From Caulobacter sp. (GTDB lineage Bacteria > Pseudomonadota > Alphaproteobacteria > Caulobacterales > Caulobacteraceae), in NCBI GenBank assembly GCA_029866155.1, contig JARWZW010000055.1, positions 1-58,288 on the forward strand: 58,288 bases of DNA, written 5' to 3'. Shown in pieces: positions 36,208 to 45,151 of this stretch. The position numbers and the translations under genes are program-made. Under the pieces are notes generated by a model. That model made no database searches, was not told the origin of the DNA, and was given only the letters and a program-made list of their open reading frames with translations. The first letter of the stretch is position 1; each line of letters opens with the position of its first letter.

Positions 36208-38220
36208 ATGACAGGGCCGGAAACAGTGGATTACGAAGGTCTCTGGGCAGTTCGCTCGCCGGGCGTCATGGTGCAGACGCCGCGACTGCGGGAGTTTCTG
36301 GGTCCCGGCGCCCAATTCGTCTTTTTGCTGCCCGGCTTGCCTCCGCCGCGCCAGGCCAGAGGCCTGGCCGGTTGGGGTCTGATCGGCAAGGCTCATCTCG
36401 AGGCCAGTCGCCGCGGACTGACCTATCTGGCGCTGGAAGACGGCTTCCTGCGCTCGGCGGGCCTAACCGGACCGGGCGGGCGGCGGCTCAGCCTGGTGGC
36501 CGACCCAGACGGCATCTATTACGACTGTTCCAGACCCTCGAGGCTGGAACAACTGATCCAGAACTGGCGGACAATTCCCCAGGAAAGCCTGGACGAAGCC
36601 GAAGCCTTGATGGCGATCATCGTTCGGGAAAACCTTGGCAAATACAATGCCGCGTCCGACGTCGCGGAGGATGATCCTGATTTTCGGGGCGAGGCGCCCG
36701 TAATCGTCCTCGACCAGATCGCCGGGGACCGCTCGATTGCCGGAGGCGGCTGCTCGCCCCAGACGTTCGCCGATATGCTTGAGGCGGCCGTCGCCGAAAA
36801 CCCTGGTAGACAGGTCCTGGCCAGGGTCCATCCCATGGAGGGCCGGCGCGGCAAGAGCGGCCATCTGCGAGCCCTGGCCGCCGCCCGGAATATCCGTATC
36901 TACGACGCCAATGTCAGTTGGGCGTCCCTCGCCCGTCGCGCCCACCGCGTCTATGTCGCGTCCAGCCAGGCAGGCCTGGAAGCCCTGATCGTCGGAACTC
37001 CCGTCACCTGTTTCGGCATGCCGGCCTATGGCGGCTGGGGCCTGACCGATGATCGTTCAGTCTGCGACCGCCGTACGGCGCGGCCGTCCCTCGCCGCCCT
37101 GGTCGCTGCCGCCTTCATTCACTATCCGATCAATATCGATCCGGTGACCAACGCCCGTTCGGACTCCCTCAGGATCGCCCGGGTCATCGCTGCATCCCGC
37201 CGGCGGGATCGGGAAACCGAGGGACTCAGCCATGTGGTCGGGGTTCAGCGCTGGAAACGACCGGCTGTGCTGCCTTTCCTCCAGGGCGAACGCTCCACAT
37301 TGACCTGGACCATGTCGCCCGCCATCGCCTTGAAGCGGCAGCAGCGCGACGGAGGACGGATCGTACGCTGGGCCTCCCATATTGACGACCAGTTCGCCGC
37401 CGAGGCCAGCAGGCTTGGCGCCTCCTTGGTGAGACTGGAAGACGGGTTCCTGCGGTCGGTTGGCCTGGGGTCACGACGTGAGCCGCCTTCATCCCTCGTC
37501 GCCGATGATGTCGGCATCTACTACGATCCCGCGGCCCCCAGCCGGTTGGAGCAGATCCTCCAGACGGGAGGCATGGACCCGGCGACCCTAAGCCAGGCCG
37601 CTGAATTGCGGGACCAGGTCATCCGCCTGCGATTGAGCAAGTACAATGTTGGCGGCGTCCGTCGCCAGGGCGCCTTCGCCGGGGCCGAGGGTCGGCTCAG
37701 GATCCTGGTCCCCGGACAGGTCGCGGACGATGCGTCGGTCCGCCGGGGATCCGGCGACGAGGTCAAGGACAACCTGACCCTGCTTCGGGCTGTCAGGGCC
37801 CAGAGACCCGAAGCCTATATTGTCTACAAGCCTCATCCCGATGTGGAGGCAGGACTGCGACCCGGCGCCCTTACCGCCGCAGAGACAGCTCCTCTGGCCG
37901 ATGGTCTGGCCTTAGACTGGGGGATCACAGATCTGCTGGATGAATGCGATGAACTGCACACCCTCACCTCCCTTTCAGGATTCGAGGCTCTGATGCGCGG
38001 CGTCGCCGTACACACCTATGGTCGGCCATTCTATGCGGGCTGGGGACTGACCCGGGACCGACTGGCCATTCCCCGCCGGACCCGACCGGTGACCTTGGAC
38101 GAGCTGACGGCGGCGGCCCTGCTAGTCTATCCACGCTATGTGGATCGACAGACCGGGCGGCCGGTCGAGGCGCTTGATGTCATGGCGACATTAGCGGCAA
38201 GGGGCAGGCAAGGGAATTGA
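36208..38220 (+). CDS. kpsC: Capsule polysaccharide beta-Kdo transferase KpsC
   Basis: The product is 670 residues, close to E. coli KpsC. It consists of two related halves. Both contain the motif LEDGFLRS (near residues 72 and 408), a GIYYD segment (near 107 and 434), RLEQ and PAYGGWGLT / PFYAGWGLT. KpsC enzymes carry two retaining beta-Kdo transferase domains (GT99 and GT107) and build the poly-Kdo linker on lyso-phosphatidylglycerol that marks capsules for KpsMT export. Its presence indicates a group 2-like, lipid-anchored capsule. Kdo-supply genes (kpsF, kpsU) are not in the window. Confidence 0.95.
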   Translation: MTGPETVDYEGLWAVRSPGVMVQTPRLREFLGPGAQFVFLLPGLPPPRQARGLAGWGLIGKAHLEASRRGLTYLALEDGFLRSAGLTGPGGRRLSLVADPDGIYYDCSRPSRLEQLIQNWRTIPQESLDEAEALMAIIVRENLGKYNAASDVAEDDPDFRGEAPVIVLDQIAGDRSIAGGGCSPQTFADMLEAAVAENPGRQVLARVHPMEGRRGKSGHLRALAAARNIRIYDANVSWASLARRAHRVYVASSQAGLEALIVGTPVTCFGMPAYGGWGLTDDRSVCDRRTARPSLAALVAAAFIHYPINIDPVTNARSDSLRIARVIAASRRRDRETEGLSHVVGVQRWKRPAVLPFLQGERSTLTWTMSPAIALKRQQRDGGRIVRWASHIDDQFAAEASRLGASLVRLEDGFLRSVGLGSRREPPSSLVADDVGIYYDPAAPSRLEQILQTGGMDPATLSQAAELRDQVIRLRLSKYNVGGVRRQGAFAGAEGRLRILVPGQVADDASVRRGSGDEVKDNLTLLRAVRAQRPEAYIVYKPHPDVEAGLRPGALTAAETAPLADGLALDWGITDLLDECDELHTLTSLSGFEALMRGVAVHTYGRPFYAGWGLTRDRLAIPRRTRPVTLDELTAAALLVYPRYVDRQTGRPVEALDVMATLAARGRQGN

Positions 38221-38271
38221 ATGACCAGGGGTTTGCGTGACCGCCACCGGACGCTAACAACCTCCCAGTGA

Positions 38272-39576
38272 TTGAACGGTCGCAGACAGGAATCGAGTCG
38301 TCGTTTGTTGAATGACCCGCCCTTGCAGAGACGGAAGGATGCCGATCCGGTCCTGCAGACGGCAGGCCCCACCACGAGGCATTTCCTGCTGCTGCGCGGT
38401 CCGTTCGGACCCTTCTATCATCAGTTGGCCGCCGCCCTGACAGGGGCCGGCGCACGGGTCAGCAAGGTCAATTTCGACACCGGCGACGAAGTGATCTGGG
38501 GTCTCAACACGGGCGCGATCCGCTGTCCCTCCGGCGCAGGTGAGATTGGTCGTTGGCTGGCGGACTTCATGATCGAGCAGGGCGTCACCGATCTTGTCTG
38601 CTTCAATGACTGCGTCGAACCTCATGGCGAAGCCATCGCCTGGGCGCGGGACGCGGGCCTTTCGGTCCATGTCTTCGAGGAGGGCTATTTCAGGCCTCAT
38701 TGGATCACGCTGGATTCCGGCGGCGTCAATGTCCGTTCCGCCCTGCCTCGCGATCCGGAGATCTATCGCCAGGATTTCGACAAGACACAGACTGACCCGA
38801 CCCTGGCGCGCGATGTCGGATTGATCACCCGCGGCCTGGTCTACGCCACCATCTGCCATTATCTGGGAAAGACCGCATTGACGGTGGTCGCCGGCCCAAG
38901 CCCGACCCCCTACGCAATCTCAACCCGGCAGCAGATGTTCGGATACATCCGGATGTATTTCCGACGGGTGCTGGGCATGAACAGCTGGCCCAGGGTCGAG
39001 GCCGACCTGCTGTCCGGCGTCCATCCATACTATCTTGGACTGGTCCAGAAAGCCGGGGACACCCAGCTGACCCACAACTCCGACTATGACAACGAAAGCT
39101 TCATCGCGGCGGTGATCCAGGACTTCGCCCGCCATGCGCCGGCCGACACCAAACTGGCCTTCAAGCTGCATCCTATGGAACCAAGGATGCGGGAGCAGGA
39201 GCGCTATATCCAGGCGAGGGCGAAGGCGGCCGGTCTGACGGACCGCGTATTGGTGCTGGATGGCGGCAACCTGAATGCCCTAGCCCGTCAGTCACGCGGC
39301 GCCGTTACCATCAACAGCACAGCGGGTCTGGCGGCCATCGGCTTTGGGTGTCCGGTCAAGGTTCTGGGGCGCGCCTTCTATGACATGCCCGGCCTGACCC
39401 ATCAGGGAGATCTTGCGGACTTCTGGAACCAGCCCCAGACGCCGGACATGTCCCTGTTCAGCGCTTTCCGCTGGACGGTTATGGCGCGAACCCAGATAAA
39501 CGGGTCCTTCTTCACGCCGCTTGGCCGCGAACTGGCCATCGAGGGCGCCCTTCGCAAGCTTTTGGCGCCGAGATAG
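38272..39576 (+). CDS. kpsS: Capsule polysaccharide beta-Kdo transferase KpsS
   Basis: The product is up to 434 residues from a TTG at 38272; a TTG at 38308 is an equal candidate and neither has a strong ribosome binding site. Motifs match KpsS: LLLRGPFGPFYHQL near 40, KVNFDTGDE, DLVCFNDCVEPHG, VFEEGYFRPHWITLD and, in the C-terminal half, KLHPMEPRMREQ and NSTAGLAAIGFGCPVKVLG. KpsS adds the first Kdo to the lipid acceptor, and KpsC continues. It follows kpsC after 51 bases and converges on the tandem caspase gene. Confidence 0.93.
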   Translation: MNGRRQESSRRLLNDPPLQRRKDADPVLQTAGPTTRHFLLLRGPFGPFYHQLAAALTGAGARVSKVNFDTGDEVIWGLNTGAIRCPSGAGEIGRWLADFMIEQGVTDLVCFNDCVEPHGEAIAWARDAGLSVHVFEEGYFRPHWITLDSGGVNVRSALPRDPEIYRQDFDKTQTDPTLARDVGLITRGLVYATICHYLGKTALTVVAGPSPTPYAISTRQQMFGYIRMYFRRVLGMNSWPRVEADLLSGVHPYYLGLVQKAGDTQLTHNSDYDNESFIAAVIQDFARHAPADTKLAFKLHPMEPRMREQERYIQARAKAAGLTDRVLVLDGGNLNALARQSRGAVTINSTAGLAAIGFGCPVKVLGRAFYDMPGLTHQGDLADFWNQPQTPDMSLFSAFRWTVMARTQINGSFFTPLGRELAIEGALRKLLAPR

Positions 39577-39606
39577 CCCCCAAGGGGTCGGCGTCCCTCG
39601 GCGGCC

Positions 39607-41439
39607 TCAGGTCAGGTCGAGGTCGACCGTTGCCCCGGTCGAGGTGACATAAGGCACCTGCAGGTCACCGGTCAGGATGCGGACGGCCTCGGAAACCTCG
39701 AGCATCAGGTCACGGGTGGGGCGACTGGCCGGCAGTCGCGGCAGCAGTTCCAGGGCAAAGGCGCCGTTGCGCGTCCCCGGCATGGTGTCATAGGCGGCTG
39801 TGCCCAGTTCGGCCGCATAACAGAAGAGGGCGCCTGAAGCAGCAGCGGAAGCCTGAAAGATGGGCCCGCCCTTGGGAGCCTTGGAAGGCGCGAAGCCACA
39901 GTCCTTCGGGGAAACTTCCAACCCGGCGCGCGGGGCCGAGACCGGGCGGCCGTCCGGAAACTTCTCTGAGATCTCGAAGCTGCAGGTATCCAGGATCATC
40001 AGCCGCGAATGAGGCTTGTTCGCCTGCAGTCGCTCCAGGAAAGGGTCGAGCAGAACAATTCCCGGACTCTCGATCGACGGCGCCCCGTCCACCAGCACCA
40101 TAAAGCTCTTGTAGAGATTGGGATCGGCGGTCGCCACCAGCCCGCCCATGCCGGAGAAATAGAACAGGACCTCGGCGTCCGGCTGAAGGGTGCGGAAAAA
40201 GGACTCCACGTCCGCATCATACTGGGCGCGGTCAGAGTTGAGGCTGAGCGTAACGTCGAAGCCCTGACGGTCGAGCTGGATGGCTAGATATCCCGCGTCA
40301 TTGGGTCCCCCGACCAGCTGACTGATCGCCGGATGCTGATATCGGCCAACGCCCAGAAGGAAAGCCGCTCGCTGTCGTCTTGCACCGGCCGGGCCGATGC
40401 TGCGATAGGGCGCGCCGGACGCGCCACCGTCGGAACCGCTTCCTTCGATCTGTCCCCTGGCCTGGCGCGCCAGAGCCAGCAGGCTCGGATCCCGAACTGC
40501 GGCGATTTCGCTGTCGAAACAGGATTGTGTCTTGCAGGCTGCCGCCCGCATGGCCGCCGCCAGCTGGGCATTGTCAGCGCCCGCAGAATGATTGGCAGGT
40601 GCCACCACCTCGGGATTGAGCACATAGAGGCCGCCACTTCCGGCGGCGAGGGTCCAGGGCTCCTGACGGCCCTTGGAGCGTCGCTCGACCCCGCCGGACA
40701 CCTCGGCCAGCAGGGTCGCAACGGTCAGGCCAGGACGGCGGATCTGCTCCAGCAGTTCGGAGGTATAGAGACCATTGGCCTCCCCGGGTCGATCCTCGGC
40801 CAGACCGCCAGGCTTGGTCGCATAGGCCACCACCGCACTCCGCGCCACCTGCTGCGGCGGCGCCCAGCCCGCCGGCGGCGCCAGCCCCCGGGTGTCGTTG
40901 TCCCAGGTCTTGGCGAACCCGTTCTCACGGCAAGCGTCCAGCACGATCACAGACACCTTGGCAGTGGAGCGTCGCAGCTCCTCGAACACCTCCGACAGGG
41001 CCAGGCATTCCGAAGACAGCCGCTCGGCGCTGGCCAGTTCCGCATCCAGCGGGATCAGGAAATTCTCCGGGCCGGAGTCGGAGTTGGCGTATTGCAGGCC
41101 ATGGCCTGCATAATAGACCAGGGCAACATCATCGGTCTGGATCGAACGACGAAACCCGGACAGGGCGCTCTTCATGGCGTCAAACCCGCCATCGATCACT
41201 GGCGTGACTTCGAACGACATGGACTTCAAGGCGCCGGCCAGGGCTTTCACATCATTGGCCGGATTGACCAGCCTGCGGGTGTGGACATAGCTGGCGTTGC
41301 CCAGCAACAGGGCCCGCCGCGCACCCGTCGGACGCAGGGCCTGGGCCCCCTGGCCAACCGACTGGGCCGCCGCGAGCGTCGGCAGGGCCGAAAGCGCAAG
41401 CCCCGCCCTCAGCAGTCCGCGACGATCAATCATGCGCAT
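39607..41439 (-). CDS. Tat-exported tandem caspase-like protein, second domain lacking the catalytic His
   Basis: The product is 610 residues. The N-terminus (MRMIDRRGLLRAGLALSALPTLAAAQ) has the form of a twin-arginine signal. The first caspase domain (about 40-275) keeps both catalytic residues: His113 in YYAGHG and Cys170 in VLDACREN. A second caspase-like domain (about 355-600) has FYFSGMGG at 427-433, with Met in place of His, but retains Cys486 in ILDTCSF. It is probably a pseudo-enzyme or regulatory domain. Family members (peptidase C14) cleave after basic residues or are scaffolds. It is the last gene in the seven-gene protease array and converges on kpsS. Confidence 0.88.
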   Translation of the reverse strand: MRMIDRRGLLRAGLALSALPTLAAAQSVGQGAQALRPTGARRALLLGNASYVHTRRLVNPANDVKALAGALKSMSFEVTPVIDGGFDAMKSALSGFRRSIQTDDVALVYYAGHGLQYANSDSGPENFLIPLDAELASAERLSSECLALSEVFEELRRSTAKVSVIVLDACRENGFAKTWDNDTRGLAPPAGWAPPQQVARSAVVAYATKPGGLAEDRPGEANGLYTSELLEQIRRPGLTVATLLAEVSGGVERRSKGRQEPWTLAAGSGGLYVLNPEVVAPANHSAGADNAQLAAAMRAAACKTQSCFDSEIAAVRDPSLLALARQARGQIEGSGSDGGASGAPYRSIGPAGARRQRAAFLLGVGRYQHPAISQLVGGPNDAGYLAIQLDRQGFDVTLSLNSDRAQYDADVESFFRTLQPDAEVLFYFSGMGGLVATADPNLYKSFMVLVDGAPSIESPGIVLLDPFLERLQANKPHSRLMILDTCSFEISEKFPDGRPVSAPRAGLEVSPKDCGFAPSKAPKGGPIFQASAAASGALFCYAAELGTAAYDTMPGTRNGAFALELLPRLPASRPTRDLMLEVSEAVRILTGDLQVPYVTSTGATVDLDLT

Positions 41440-41525
41440 AGGGGAGGACTTTCAGGGACTTCTATCAGGCGTTCGGCCGTCCCGGGCCGCTTGGCCAAGG
41501 ACGGCGCGAAGCCATGGGCCTCAGA

Positions 41526-42383
41526 TCAGGGGCGAGCGCTGCTCATGGTCGCCTTGATCCAGTCGGTGTAGCTCGCGACCCGGGTGTAGACGCCATACTT
41601 ATTGGCCACGGCGCAGCCTTCGCCGAAGCTGACGACGCCGATCAGGGTCCACTTGCCGGGCTCACCGATCACCAGGGGACCACCGCTATCACCCTGGCAG
41701 GAGTCGTTCTCGGCCGAACCTGCGCAGAGCATCGTATCGGCGATGCCGCCGTCATAGCTTTCCGGCATGTTGCAGGTGGCGTTGGAGACAACCGGCACAT
41801 TGGCGTAGAGCAGCTGGGTCGACAGATCGCCGGTCTCGGTCGTGCCATAGCCGCTGACCACTGCTATGTCGGGGGATGTCCGCGATTTCCCCAGGTTCTT
41901 GGACTGGGCCAGGGTCAGGCCGTAGGGCGACAGGGCCCGGGTGTCCTCGTTTAGGCGGGCGCGGCTTTCCGGCGACAGCTCAAGCAAGGCAATGTCGTTC
42001 TGTTGGGTGTCTCCGTCATAGGCCGGATGGGCAATGATCCGAACCACGTTCAAGGCTTGGCCGTCGACCAGCAGGTTGTTGGTGCCGGCCAGGACGCGGG
42101 TATGCGGCTCCAGGGGGTTCTGATCGCGGCTTGGCATCCAGGAAACGCAATGGGCAGCGGTCAGGACCCAGGTGTCATTGAGCAGGGTGCCGCCGCAAAA
42201 ATGGCCCTTGTCGATCCGGAACAGCGAAACCTGGAAGGGCAGGAAACCCTCAGGCGCCGGCAGGCCGTTGATGATCTTCTGGCCGGGCGGCGCCTTGACC
42301 GGCGTCGCGGCGGCGGCCGGCAGGGCGGACATCAGGCCGGCCGCGAGGGCAAGGGCGGAGATCAGTGAGGTCAGCTTGGACAT
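41526..42383 (-). CDS. Exported trypsin-family serine protease (S1)
   Basis: I start at the ATG at 42383 with AAGGAG 11 bases upstream; an ATG eight codons earlier is possible. The 285-residue product has a signal peptide ending in PAAAA. A short propeptide then ends in a Lys before IING, the normal zymogen-activation site. The triad is complete: TAAHC, NDIALLEL and GDSGGP. Asp six residues before the active Ser (DSCQGDSGGP) gives the trypsin S1 pocket, so cleavage after Lys/Arg is expected and self-activation is possible. Six Cys sit at positions of the three standard disulfides. It lies between two caspase-like genes. Confidence 0.95.
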   Translation of the reverse strand: MSKLTSLISALALAAGLMSALPAAAATPVKAPPGQKIINGLPAPEGFLPFQVSLFRIDKGHFCGGTLLNDTWVLTAAHCVSWMPSRDQNPLEPHTRVLAGTNNLLVDGQALNVVRIIAHPAYDGDTQQNDIALLELSPESRARLNEDTRALSPYGLTLAQSKNLGKSRTSPDIAVVSGYGTTETGDLSTQLLYANVPVVSNATCNMPESYDGGIADTMLCAGSAENDSCQGDSGGPLVIGEPGKWTLIGVVSFGEGCAVANKYGVYTRVASYTDWIKATMSSARP

Positions 42384-42433
42384 CGAGGTTGGTGCTCCTT
42401 GAGACATCTTGGGAAAGAGAGTTGGGACTGGGA

Positions 42434-44428
42434 TCATCCGGCGTCCGGCCGGACGCTGTAGGTCATGCGACGAACGCTCCAGGCGCCAACGGCGACCGGG
42501 GCGGTGGAACGGGTTCCGGACTGGGAACCGAGGATCAGGGATTCCAGGGGATCCATGTCGCCAATCCCGCGGCTCAGGCCCTGGACCGCGTCCTGCTGAA
42601 GGGACCAAAGATTGGGCAGGGGCTTGCTGGAGGCGATCATCATGAGGTGATCGCGACCGTCGCCAAAGGCCTTCAAGCGCGAGGACTCCCAGCAACGACC
42701 GGCCGGAACTGCTTTATCGCTGGCCCCGATCAGGGCGACCGAATGATCGTGGCCGAGATTGAAGACATAGAGAAACATCGGGGTGTCCGACGCATTCCGG
42801 GCCGTCAGATAGATTTCCTGGCCCTGATGCAAAGAGGGCTCGCCCTGCACACGTTCAAAGGGCGTGGTATCCGTGCCCTGACAATTGGCCTCCGAAGCCT
42901 CGAAACTCACAGTAGGGCCCTGGCCACCATCTTCCAGCGCCAGCAGGGTGTAGAACTTGGCCAGATTTCTGGTAGCCTCGGCTAGTTCGGCAGACCCGGT
43001 GACGAAGCGGCCAATCGGTCGCATGTCGGCGGTCCAGAGGCTGACGGAACCATCGGCAGAGACCTGAAAGCCAATCTGCGGGTCGCGATCCACCAGTTTC
43101 ACCGCCGACAGGCCCCTGAGCTGGGCCCGCAGGTCGCGTTCGACCTGCCGTGTGCGCTCGCTCGGCGGCGCGCCGTCCTCAAGAACCACGGCGACCTTGA
43201 GCAACGTCTGGCCAAAGCTGCGCCGGGTCTCCCGGGCGAACCCGCTGGCCAGTCCGCCGGACGGTCCGGAAACCGCCAGCTGGGCCGTCCAGGCGTCCGC
43301 TGACCGCACGGTGGCCCGCGCAACAGGCGACGCCCCAGGGTCGAGGGCCAGGGCCAGTGTCGGGAAGAGGGCAAACTCGGACCCGGGCGAGACGCCGGAG
43401 AGGCTACCGGCCTTCAGGGACCAGGCGCCCGATCGTCCGTCCGCCACCTCGAAGACGCGCACGCTTCCCGCAGCTTCGCCGAGGAAGGGCGTCAGGAGGT
43501 CGCCGTCGGTGGTCACCTGCTGCTGGTCGGCGCCGGCGCGAGCCAGGCGGGTGCGGGTTTCCAGCAGAAGTTCCTGGTAGCTGGCGCCAGGACGGGCCTC
43601 AAGCAGGGCGCCGGACAGGGCCACGGTAAAGTCACTGCGCCAGACCTCGACGCCGTTCTCGATGACCGGCCCCTCATTGGCCACATCTCCATCCGGCGCT
43701 GCGGCGAAATGCACCCGGTAGCCCGGACGGGCGGCCGTCGGCCGAGCTGACCGCGCGGCGGTCAGGACCGGGGTCTGAGGCGCCTCGATCGAAAGACCAG
43801 GGACCTCAGGTATGCCCTTCGACACCCGCTTGCGGAAGGCCGAGCGGGTCGCAGAACCGGAATTGCAACTGTCGAATATGGTGACGACATTGACGCCCCG
43901 GGCGGTGATGATGTCGAAAGCCAGCCGCAGTTCCCGATCGAACACGTCGCCGATGTCGCCAACCGAATAGTTGCGGTCAGGGCGAATGCGCCCCGGCGGA
44001 AGGGCGTCAAAGGCTGCGATGGTGACATTATGGCCGTCGGCCTGATCACCGCCCTTGGTCACGAAGCGCCGGCCATGGCCGCTGAAATAGAAAAGGAAGG
44101 TATCGCCGGGCGCTGCATCCCGGGTCATGGAGTCAACAGCGGACAGAATGGCGGCCCGGGTGGCCTCGGGGCCCAACAGGGTCAGTTCGGAGTCCAGAGG
44201 GCGCCTGGCCGCCAGGGCCTGACGGATCATGGCGACATCGTTGGGCGCGCCCTGGAGGTCCTGGATCTTGGAATCCGGGCCGCCATACCTGTAGTCGGCG
44301 ACCCCGACAAACAGGGCACGGACCTGGGCGGCCGCCAGAGCCGCCGAGGATGAGGCGCAGGCGGAGGCCAGGACAATCAGGCCGATTACGGATCCCAGCA
44401 GGCGTCTTTCAGTGTGGTGGTAGATCAT
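42434..44428 (-). CDS. Exported caspase-like (metacaspase-type, C14) protease
   Basis: The product is 664 residues with a hydrophobic export signal ending near residue 34 (GLIVLASACASSSAALAAA); a Cys at 24 could make it a lipoprotein, though the fit is weak. The caspase domain spans about 36-280, with His118 in FYFSGHG and Cys188 in IFDSCNSG, both intact. The remaining 380 residues contain a beta-rich region and a C-terminal part (EIYLTARNASDTPMFLYVFNLGHDHSVALI) that resembles the DUF4384-type domain often attached to bacterial caspases. It lies 50 bases upstream of the trypsin gene. Confidence 0.9.
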   Translation of the reverse strand: MIYHHTERRLLGSVIGLIVLASACASSSAALAAAQVRALFVGVADYRYGGPDSKIQDLQGAPNDVAMIRQALAARRPLDSELTLLGPEATRAAILSAVDSMTRDAAPGDTFLFYFSGHGRRFVTKGGDQADGHNVTIAAFDALPPGRIRPDRNYSVGDIGDVFDRELRLAFDIITARGVNVVTIFDSCNSGSATRSAFRKRVSKGIPEVPGLSIEAPQTPVLTAARSARPTAARPGYRVHFAAAPDGDVANEGPVIENGVEVWRSDFTVALSGALLEARPGASYQELLLETRTRLARAGADQQQVTTDGDLLTPFLGEAAGSVRVFEVADGRSGAWSLKAGSLSGVSPGSEFALFPTLALALDPGASPVARATVRSADAWTAQLAVSGPSGGLASGFARETRRSFGQTLLKVAVVLEDGAPPSERTRQVERDLRAQLRGLSAVKLVDRDPQIGFQVSADGSVSLWTADMRPIGRFVTGSAELAEATRNLAKFYTLLALEDGGQGPTVSFEASEANCQGTDTTPFERVQGEPSLHQGQEIYLTARNASDTPMFLYVFNLGHDHSVALIGASDKAVPAGRCWESSRLKAFGDGRDHLMMIASSKPLPNLWSLQQDAVQGLSRGIGDMDPLESLILGSQSGTRSTAPVAVGAWSVRRMTYSVRPDAG

Positions 44429-44722
44429 GCCAGCACCGCCTGGAAGGTCGGAAGGGCAAGCATGGCGCCGCTAACGCCATGGTCTTGGCGAGCCGCCGAA
44501 CCGCTGACACACCGGCCTGACATGCTCTTGTTCCGATTCCCTGCCTTCGCAGCCAGGACCTGCCCGCCGCCGAGGCGCTGAGCATGGGCCATGCCATGTT
44601 CGGACTCTCCCCCAAAAAAGGGGGCGTCAGTTGAGAACATGCGCAAATTCAGACGGATAGATTCAAGTTTTGACATGTTCCCCCCGGGACCCCGAACCGT
44701 GAATCCCGGTGGGGTGATGGTT
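44429..44722. other. Intergenic region within the protease array
   Basis: About 294 bases separate the small exported protein gene from the metacaspase gene. It is the longest gap in the array, so a second promoter may lie here. A five-base C/G stem with an A6 loop is at 44609-44624, without a T run. No open reading frame with coding character was found. Confidence 0.4.
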
Positions 44723-45076
44723 CTATTGCACAAGGTCCGTTCTGGGATTGATCAGCATGGCGGGCTGGCCCGGCGCCAGGCCCAGTTCGCTGGCGGACCA
44801 GGTCAGCACGACCCCGGCCGGAAGATAGGCCCGGCATAGGTCCTTGCGCACCCGGACAAGCTGAACGGTGGTCACGCCATCGGCGTTTCCTCGCAGGACA
44901 TCGAAACTGGCCTTGCCAGTGCAACCATTGCTTGGTGTCCGGGCGGTCAGCCCGTCTCCGTTGATGGATCCTGCATAGATGGGCTCGCCGCCGGCAGCGA
45001 ACGAGGCTCCCGTCAATCCACCGGCGCAAGCCAGTCCGGCAGCCAGTGCGCCGAATGTTCTGTAGGCAGCTTTCAT
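44723..45076 (-). CDS. Small exported protein with two cysteines
   Basis: The product is 117 residues, with GAAGGTG upstream of the ATG. A signal peptide is clear (GALAAGLACAGGLTGASFA). The mature part, about 90 residues, has two Cys (GCTGK and LCRAY) that could form one disulfide, and ends in LINPRTDLVQ. I recognise no family. Its place inside a run of exported protease genes makes it a candidate substrate, inhibitor or activator. Confidence 0.75.
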   Translation of the reverse strand: MKAAYRTFGALAAGLACAGGLTGASFAAGGEPIYAGSINGDGLTARTPSNGCTGKASFDVLRGNADGVTTVQLVRVRKDLCRAYLPAGVVLTWSASELGLAPGQPAMLINPRTDLVQ

Positions 45077-45151
45077 AGTTTCACCTTCAATTCAGGAGGC
45101 TATTCCGCCTGCGGATCGCGGCATGACAAAGGCATGACGGTGGCCGATTCT

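Noticed and set aside
44609..44624. C5-A6-G5 hairpin as a possible terminator
   Set aside because: The stem is only five bases and no T run follows on either strand.
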